The notes under the pieces were generated by a model. It saw nothing but the letters and a program-made list of their open reading frames with translations. It was not told the DNA's origin and did not search any database. A stretch of DNA of 58,027 nucleotides from Pseudomonadales bacterium (GTDB taxonomy: Bacteria; Pseudomonadota; Gammaproteobacteria; Pseudomonadales; JANQJO01), in contig JANQJO010000100.1 in NCBI GenBank assembly GCA_028281605.1, positions 1-58,027 on the forward strand, given 5' to 3'. Below, piece by piece: positions 51,905-58,027 of the stretch; position 1 is the first letter of the stretch; each line of letters opens with the position of its first letter. Both the position numbers and the translations under genes were made by a program.

Positions 51905-54900
51905 CTAAAACCTTCTTTTACGTGTTATTTTAGGATCCAACCAATCCCCTTTGACTTCAAATTTTAGTGTAGTCAGTTTATTTAACTGCTTTCCAATCGC
52001 CTTATCGATCACATAAGCTGCTGTCGCAGCTGGCAGCCCGCCAGTCGCAGCGGCTGGTAACACTAAATTTCGGGTAATCGGTATCGTCACAACCATTTCT
52101 TGATCGATGCTCTGAGTATCTAAAAATACTTTCCCTTTCACTTCAAAATGAGCCGATGGTCCTTTTAATTTAAAGCTATTTGTACTCAATATCGTCTCTC
52201 GTATCTCAAAAGCTCCACTTAATACATCAAACGCTAAGCCTTTAGAAAGCACATCAGAAAAATCCAGCTGCATACGACGACTTAAGGTTTCAAAATTTAA
52301 TAAACCGACTACTCGCACCGAAGATGTTCTAGGATCTAATTTCAATAAAGTACCATCATCCACATGGACAGCCAGCTTGCCATTTAAACGGTCAAATGCA
52401 AAATCTAAAGGAGCACCTGGCCACTTTACATTGGCCACCAAAGAAGCCTTTTCACTACTCACCGTAGGTGCAAAGCCCCACCTGACCATCGTCTTTTCAA
52501 CATCTTTAGAGCTGATATCCCCCATAAAATAAGTCACAGGACCCGCTTTTTGTAGACGCCAAAACCCCTTACCTTTCACATGTAAATCTTTAAAATGCGC
52601 ATTGATTTTTTTAATCTCTACACCATCCTCGACAACATGAGTTGCTAATAACCAAGCTCCCCAATCATTTTCAGCCAATTGTATATTTCGTATGTTGATG
52701 GTCATAGGTGGCACCCACTTAGGAGACAACTGACTCCAAGGTAAAATAGATGATTGTTGCTCTGATATCTCCTGTGGTTTTTTTTGATTGGGCATTAACA
52801 AATTCTTCGCAAAGTCTTTTTTCAATTGAGCCAATTGAGGCAAAGTCAAAGACCATAACTCCAAATCAATAGGAGATTGATTAAAATACTTATCAAACAA
52901 AGTTTGCTCTGGCATTAATGGCCAATCTAATCGATCCAACACACCCAAATAAACCAGAGGAATACGCATACTCCCCACTATCTCTTCACTTTGTAAAGTA
53001 AGGTGCCATTTCTCATCAAAAGACATAAGTTGTAGATCAACCTGATTTAAAGACAAGGTTGGAAAATTAAGTCTTTCTATATCAAGCACGACCCCTGTTA
53101 AATCTCTTATAAATCTATATTTTTTGTCACCTGAAACCTCAATGCCTTCAAAATCAGCACTCTGCGTAACTTTCTCAAATCTCTCAAACATTTTTTTAGA
53201 AACTTGCTGATACTGTATGTAAAAATTCTTCCATTGATCATAATCCACTTGCTCTAATTGCCCTGTGACAGTAACACCTGGGTGAATTTTAGATTTAACT
53301 TTCTTATCCCCAAAATGCAAGTAAATGCTTTCCAATCTTTCAGGTTTGAATTTCAATGATGCCGCAAAAGTATTTTCAGCTTGAATGTCCAACTCACGTG
53401 TTTCAGCCAGAGTTAGTTGAACCGAGGTTTGCAACGGCTTCTGAGGCGGCTTAGTTAAAGGCTTAGGTAAGGATAAAGTGGTCCCTTTAAGACTGGAATA
53501 TACTCGAACATAATTGGGTATACTCCGCTCACTGTTCGAGCCTTGAATTGCATATAAACCCAATTCTGCCTGGTAATCAATGGCACCGGAAACAAAAGAA
53601 AAAATTGGCTGCTTAAGCCAATTCTCTAATACAGTAGGTTCTACTTGCCCAAAGAATTGCACCTGTGTTTTTGTTACGCCTTTAACCGTAGCATCAGTGC
53701 TTACTTTACCTACAATATTATGCCCTAATACTTTTGCACGCCAGCCTTTACTACTCAATCCTTGCTGAGTTTTATAAGCAAACTCACCTTCAAGCGCACT
53801 TAAATCTAATTGCCAAGATTTAAAGCTGGCCGCACTATCTTCTAAGGTAACCAAAACATCTGCTTTAACAGCCAATTTTTCTTTCGGTTTTTTTCGCAAA
53901 GGTATCACCAATTTTAAATCAATATTCATAGGGCCTTGCACTGCAACATTATCAATAAAACCAGCCACATGCTTACGTAAGGGGGTTCTCCGTAAAAAGT
54001 CGATACCATTGCTTGCATCACTGAAAAAAGTTGCATCCAAATGTAAGTAAGGAATTTTTCCACGCTCATAAAATGGAATTTTTATAAATCCCTTACTGAC
54101 TTGTGCATTATTAATATCGGCTTTTTGTATTTCAACAAAGGTTTGTCTCCCCTCTTGCAACACAGTCATCTTTGCATTTTTGACTCTAGGCCATTCAGGC
54201 AAAAATTCAAACTCGCCTTTTTCAATTTCATACTCCATCAGAAAGGTTTTTTCCAAATATCGCTCAGGTTTAATCGGACCACGAAACAAAATATTAGCAT
54301 TCTCTAAAAAACCACCCTGTACAGACTGATCAAACCAAGCAACAAAATCTTTAGAAACAGGCTTAATCGGTAAGTACAATGAGGCCTTCTCACCCTGGCC
54401 GTCATATAAAGAAACCAGAGTTTCAAGCTGAGGATTAAGCATTTTTTTTGCCTCTGTTACTTGAGGATACCACAATTGCAACAACGCCTGAGCATGCACA
54501 TCCTGTGTCTGCATATGGATAATTCCAGAACGTATAGACAAGCCACTCTTTTCAAAACTCCAAGCAACTGTACCATAAAGCTTATCTGCCAACCAAGACT
54601 CTCTGAAAAAAGGAGATAAAGTAAGTTCAGAAGCTTTTGTTGCCAACTGCAACAAGCCACCAGATGGGGAAATACTGAGAAAACCACTCACATTTTTCAC
54701 ACCTGGCCACGGTTCAATCGCTTGAGCATTCAAAGATTTAAAATGTGTACTGACCTTAAAATCCTGCCAATGATTATTTCGGACACTAGCATTTAGCTGC
54801 AAACTTTCTGCTATACCTGTCACAGCCAACTCTTTAACTAGCTCACGCACACTCAAATCTAGAAAGTGACTTTGCTGCATAAAATTCGTTACTTGCTTTA

Positions 54901-56059
54901 AATCTATCTGCTCTACTTGTAAGGTAACCTCTGCAGTATCTGTCAAAAAAGGCAAGCCTTCTCCCTTTAAAAAAAGAGTATCAATAGCAATCGTAGAATC
55001 ACTCAAATCAAGCGCTTGAATATTGTTAAACCCAAGTTCCCAATCATCCTCTAAATTCATTTCCCATACAAAATCTGTACTCAACCGATTAATGTGCTCT
55101 ATCAGCGCAGAAGATACCGAATGCTTTACAATAAAATCAAATAAAGTAGCCTTGCCACTCATCCTACGCAACCTAGATTTTTCAAACTCTCCCCAAGCCG
55201 TTAAATTCATATCAAAATTTGTTATTTCCATCTCACCAAATTGGCTATTTTGAAATAAAAAGCCTAAATCAGTTCGATCAAAATTCACATAAAAAAGCCC
55301 TTCCCAAGAACCTGGAGATAACAAACGACCTCTAAATACCGACTGCAATGAAAAACTAACGGGTCTATCTTTTAACAATTGAACATTACTGTGAACATAA
55401 TACTTTTCCGCCACCTGAGAAAGTGCAATTTGCTTGACTTGCACATGTTGATTGTAATGCTCTAGCTCCATCTGCAAATCTATATTTTGTAAAATCAAGC
55501 CTCGCTTTTCAATCAAGTGATCAATCATAGACACCAAGTAAGTAAGTGCCTTCTCTTGCTCCGAATGCTCTGAAGCTTTTTTTGATTGTCCCACAGACAA
55601 TTGATCCAACCCTGGTATCAGGGTCGTTTTTCCCTGCTGACTGACCCAATGTAAATTTAAACCACTCAAATGTAAAAAACTCAAACGCGGCTCAAGGTCA
55701 AGCAAAGTTTCAAACACATCCAACCCGATGTGACAAAACTGCACAACAAATTCAGGTTCATGATCAACATCAACGCCACTGACTGCACTGGGCTTTGAAT
55801 ATATTTCAATCTGCTGCAGCGACAAAGATGGCCATAAAAAATGCCAATGACCTTCAATTAATCCAATCGAAACAGGTTGGCCTATAGAATCGGAAAGCCA
55901 TGCCTCAATTTTGTTTTTATTTTGCCCTACCAAATCAACCAAATGTCTCCCCAAAGAAACATATATAGCCATAAATATCAAACAAACAATCAAAACAACC
56001 CAAACCGTATTAACTACGCCATATAGGGCCTTACTGGAAAGTCCTGTGCTGTTTTTCAT
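51905..56059 (-). CDS. yhdP: AsmA-like intermembrane phospholipid transporter YhdP
   Basis: A 1384-residue protein: one N-terminal membrane helix (VVNTVWVVLIVCLIFMAIYV), then a very long beta-rich periplasmic stretch typical of the DUF3971/AsmA_2 family, an RBG-type lipid bridge. The C-terminal segment GLAFDVLSGAFEIRETILST and VTIPITRNLVLPAAATGGLPA matches YhdP ends. YhdP with TamB and YdbH moves phospholipid to the outer membrane. It lies between rng and the nitrilase, as usual. Length is slightly above the E. coli protein (about 1266). Confidence 0.93.
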   Translation of the reverse strand: MKNSTGLSSKALYGVVNTVWVVLIVCLIFMAIYVSLGRHLVDLVGQNKNKIEAWLSDSIGQPVSIGLIEGHWHFLWPSLSLQQIEIYSKPSAVSGVDVDHEPEFVVQFCHIGLDVFETLLDLEPRLSFLHLSGLNLHWVSQQGKTTLIPGLDQLSVGQSKKASEHSEQEKALTYLVSMIDHLIEKRGLILQNIDLQMELEHYNQHVQVKQIALSQVAEKYYVHSNVQLLKDRPVSFSLQSVFRGRLLSPGSWEGLFYVNFDRTDLGFLFQNSQFGEMEITNFDMNLTAWGEFEKSRLRRMSGKATLFDFIVKHSVSSALIEHINRLSTDFVWEMNLEDDWELGFNNIQALDLSDSTIAIDTLFLKGEGLPFLTDTAEVTLQVEQIDLKQVTNFMQQSHFLDLSVRELVKELAVTGIAESLQLNASVRNNHWQDFKVSTHFKSLNAQAIEPWPGVKNVSGFLSISPSGGLLQLATKASELTLSPFFRESWLADKLYGTVAWSFEKSGLSIRSGIIHMQTQDVHAQALLQLWYPQVTEAKKMLNPQLETLVSLYDGQGEKASLYLPIKPVSKDFVAWFDQSVQGGFLENANILFRGPIKPERYLEKTFLMEYEIEKGEFEFLPEWPRVKNAKMTVLQEGRQTFVEIQKADINNAQVSKGFIKIPFYERGKIPYLHLDATFFSDASNGIDFLRRTPLRKHVAGFIDNVAVQGPMNIDLKLVIPLRKKPKEKLAVKADVLVTLEDSAASFKSWQLDLSALEGEFAYKTQQGLSSKGWRAKVLGHNIVGKVSTDATVKGVTKTQVQFFGQVEPTVLENWLKQPIFSFVSGAIDYQAELGLYAIQGSNSERSIPNYVRVYSSLKGTTLSLPKPLTKPPQKPLQTSVQLTLAETRELDIQAENTFAASLKFKPERLESIYLHFGDKKVKSKIHPGVTVTGQLEQVDYDQWKNFYIQYQQVSKKMFERFEKVTQSADFEGIEVSGDKKYRFIRDLTGVVLDIERLNFPTLSLNQVDLQLMSFDEKWHLTLQSEEIVGSMRIPLVYLGVLDRLDWPLMPEQTLFDKYFNQSPIDLELWSLTLPQLAQLKKDFAKNLLMPNQKKPQEISEQQSSILPWSQLSPKWVPPMTINIRNIQLAENDWGAWLLATHVVEDGVEIKKINAHFKDLHVKGKGFWRLQKAGPVTYFMGDISSKDVEKTMVRWGFAPTVSSEKASLVANVKWPGAPLDFAFDRLNGKLAVHVDDGTLLKLDPRTSSVRVVGLLNFETLSRRMQLDFSDVLSKGLAFDVLSGAFEIRETILSTNSFKLKGPSAHFEVKGKVFLDTQSIDQEMVVTIPITRNLVLPAAATGGLPAATAAYVIDKAIGKQLNKLTTLKFEVKGDWLDPKITRKRRF

Positions 56060-56094
56060 CTTACTCTTTTTTGTCCCTTTCTTTAATCAATGCG

Positions 56095-57606
56095 TTACAT
56101 TAACACAACATCATAATGTTCTGGGTGATAAAGCATTTCCGCCTGAAAATTAATTGTTTTACCAATACATTTTGCCAAATCAGCCACATTAGATGACTCT
56201 TTGTCCAGTAATTGACCAATCACGTCCTCAGAGGCTATAACCAAATAACCTTGCGCATTGTATTGCGTTGAAACTCTTAAAATTTCACGATAAATTTCAA
56301 AACAAATACTCTCACAGGTTTTAATAAAACTTCTACCGTCACACATCGGACAAGGGTGACACAAAATTTTTTCTAAACTTTCTCTCGTACGTTTACGAGT
56401 CATTTCAACTAAACCAAATTCTGACATATTGGTAATTTTAGTTTTAGCATGATCCTTTTCTAAATATTTTTCAAAATGACACAATACTTGATGAATATGC
56501 TCAGCATCTTGCATATCAATAAAATCAATAATAATAATGCCCCCTAAATTACGTAACCGCAACTGACGAGCGATGACTGCTGAAGCCTCCAAGTTTGTTT
56601 TAAAAATCGTTTCCTCTAAACTCTTACTGCCAACAAAAGCACCTGTATTGATATCTACTGTAGTCATCGCTTCAGTTTGATCAATAACCAAATAACCACC
56701 TGATTTTAATTGCACTTCCCGATGCAATGCTTTATTGACTTCCTCTTCAATACTGTAAAGATCAAAAATGGGGCAAGATTCACTATAATATTCTATTTTA
56801 TCCGTCACCTTTGGCATAAAGTCTTTAACAAAATTTTTCACATTCTCATAAACTTCGTAATCATCAATACGCACACGTTCAATTTCAAATTTGGCCATGT
56901 CACGAATAACGCGTAAGAATAAAGGTAAGTCTGCATAAATGACATAACCTGGCTCAACCACATTCATTTTATTTTTTATTGAAACCCAACGCTTAAGTAA
57001 AAAATTTAAATCTCCCTCCAGAGCCTCTGCACTAACCCCCTCTGCTACAGTTCTAACAATAGCTCCCCTCAGTGGTGACACCCCTGTGTGCTCTTTTTGG
57101 ATGGCAAACATAGCGTTTTGTACGAGTGTTTTTAAACGTTCTCTTTCCTGTTCACATTCAATTTTTTGTGAAACACCGATATGATTGATACAAGGCATTA
57201 ACACTAAATATCGAGAGGGAATAGATAAATTGGTCGTTAAGCGTGCTCCTTTAGTACCCATCTGATCTTTGACAACTTGCACAACGATAGTTTGCCCTTC
57301 AGTCAATAATGATCGGATATCAGGAACAGCATTAGATTGATCTAACTCACTCGATTCTTCTCCCAAAAGACAGTTTGAAATATCACCAGCATGGATAAAC
57401 GCAGCCCGCTCCAAACCAATGTCCACAAACGCAGCTTGCATCCCCGGCAGCACTCTTAGCACCTTTCCTTTAAAGATAGCCCCAACTCGACTGCAATGCT
57501 GTTCACGTTCAATGAATATTTCTTGTACTATGCCATTCTCTAAAATTGCCACACGATTTTCAGCAAACGCACAGTTGATCAATATCTCTTCACTTGCTAC
57601 AAGCAT
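56095..57606 (-). CDS. rng: Ribonuclease G
   Basis: A 503-residue endoribonuclease. The N-terminal S1 domain carries VGAIFKGKVLRVLPGMQAAFVDIGLERAAFIHAGDI. The RNase E/G catalytic part has TTVDINTGAFVGS and GIIIIDFIDM, the two metal-binding aspartates, and the zinc-link CHPCPMCDG. RNase G matures the 5' end of 16S rRNA and degrades some mRNAs. Gap to yhdP is 35 bases, so rng-yhdP-nit is one operon. The usual upstream maf gene is not found; a repeat-filled stretch follows instead. Confidence 0.95.
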   Translation of the reverse strand: MLVASEEILINCAFAENRVAILENGIVQEIFIEREQHCSRVGAIFKGKVLRVLPGMQAAFVDIGLERAAFIHAGDISNCLLGEESSELDQSNAVPDIRSLLTEGQTIVVQVVKDQMGTKGARLTTNLSIPSRYLVLMPCINHIGVSQKIECEQERERLKTLVQNAMFAIQKEHTGVSPLRGAIVRTVAEGVSAEALEGDLNFLLKRWVSIKNKMNVVEPGYVIYADLPLFLRVIRDMAKFEIERVRIDDYEVYENVKNFVKDFMPKVTDKIEYYSESCPIFDLYSIEEEVNKALHREVQLKSGGYLVIDQTEAMTTVDINTGAFVGSKSLEETIFKTNLEASAVIARQLRLRNLGGIIIIDFIDMQDAEHIHQVLCHFEKYLEKDHAKTKITNMSEFGLVEMTRKRTRESLEKILCHPCPMCDGRSFIKTCESICFEIYREILRVSTQYNAQGYLVIASEDVIGQLLDKESSNVADLAKCIGKTINFQAEMLYHPEHYDVVLM

Positions 57607-57645
57607 ATGCCCTAACTGCTCTCTTATTTGTGTACTTTAAAATAA

Positions 57646-57807
57646 GGTAAGGCACAGGAAGTAATCTACCCATTGTTCGCTTCTAAACTCGCTGTGCCCA
57701 AACATGCATCCGCTCAAAATGGGTAGATTATTTACCGTGCAAATGCAATTTTCATCACCTGGGGTGACGCTTATTACATCGCTCATGGCTGTTTCCTGTG
57801 CCTTACC
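57646..57807. repeat. Family-1 palindromic element, copy 7 (arm type 2), interrupted
   Basis: The arms are those of copy 4 (GGTAAGGCACAGG / CCTGTGCCTTACC) with the common loop. The right arm is split by a 61-bp insertion that includes the family-2 repeat. Without it the element is 101 bp, as copy 4. The flanks are TAA at 57643-57645 and 57808-57810. Confidence 0.95.
57732..57795 (+). repeat. Family-2 64-bp repeat, copy C, nested in copy 7
   Basis: It runs TTACCGTGCAAATGC ... CATGGCTGTTTC inside the right arm of family-1 copy 7. Comparison with copy 4 shows a net gain of 61 bp: 58 bp plus a duplicated TTT. Confidence 0.93.
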
Positions 57808-57935
57808 TAAAATGGAGTCTCTATACCCAACCTTTCATTTTACAATATAATCATAATCAAGCACGGCACTGATACAGTTTTTGGTGAAGCATTTCATTTT
57901 CACCCAATACACCGATATTGCTCAGTCCCTTAGGA

Positions 57936-58027
57936 GGTGTCCCAGAATAAAGTTTACAATGTGAGCGGATGCATGTCTGAGCGCAGCGAGTTCAGGAGCG
58001 AAGCTTGTAAACTTTATTCTGGGACAC
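57936..58027. repeat. Family-1 palindromic element, copy 8 (arm type 3), touching window end
   Basis: Arms GTGTCCCAGAATAAAGTTTA and its complement are unlike any other copy, while the loop carries GCGGATG and GAGCGCAGCGAGTTCAG. By analogy with the GG...CC ends of the other copies it probably starts at GGTGTCCC (57936) and extends one or two bases beyond the window. Confidence 0.88.

Overview
The window is an AT-rich gammaproteobacterial chromosome segment. The housekeeping blocks are all gammaproteobacterial: dolP-diaA-yraN-lpoA with divergent rsmI, fabF/acpP, pilA with pilB-pilC-pilD, tolR-tolA-tolB-pal-cpoB, and rng-yhdP-nitrilase. Several other genes suggest a host-associated, possibly intracellular lifestyle of the Legionellales kind: a eukaryotic-type protein kinase with a nuclear-localisation-like N-terminus, a 1116-residue ankyrin-type protein, an orphan TssM/IcmF-like protein, and short lysine-rich orphan genes. 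That lineage guess is inference; there is no rRNA or tRNA here to place it.

Layout. 1-4965: a partial DUF962-like gene, the dolP-diaA-yraN-lpoA operon (minus) and divergent rsmI. 5233-14907: a secreted Ig-like repeat protein, fabF and acpP, a conserved hypothetical, a small accessory gene, and an RND exporter with its LolA-like partner. 15239-28364: accessory and mixed genes, namely a SPOR-type lipoprotein, a RecB-like nuclease without its usual helicase neighbour, two PEP-CTERM-like proteins, two protein kinases, a DUF2726 protein, a hybrid histidine kinase and a GT2 glycosyltransferase. 28397-35353: a GT-C/TPR membrane protein, pilA with a sigma-54 promoter, and pilBCD. 35989-41977: a ParDE toxin-antitoxin pair, an AAA_14/DUF4143 ATPase, the TssM-like gene and a small acidic protein. 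42039-46399: the Tol-Pal operon, starting at tolR with its own promoter and no tolQ. 46567-50850: a GH24 lysozyme and the ankyrin protein. 51070-57606: rng-yhdP-nitrilase.

The most unusual feature is a set of interspersed palindromic elements. Family 1 has seven complete copies plus one at the right window edge, each about 99-101 bp. They share a conserved central loop but carry at least three different stem sequences, each matched by its own complementary arm. Six of the seven complete copies are flanked by perfect 3-bp duplications that all contain TA (TAG, ATA, TTA, TAA, CTA, TAA), so the elements look mobile. Two copies sit exactly on stop codons. Family 3 (two copies, 21544-21672 and 50846-50970) follows the same design of shared core and unrelated arms. 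Family 2 is a 64-bp repeat (three copies), one of which is inserted inside a family-1 arm with a 3-bp TTT duplication. No transposase is encoded in the window.

How genes may work together: the GT2 enzyme and the GT-C/TPR protein beside pilA look like a lipid-linked sugar route for pilin glycosylation. Tol-Pal, LpoA, DolP and CpoB cover envelope constriction and outer-membrane integrity. The RND exporter and LolA-like protein form a lipid or lipoprotein export pair.
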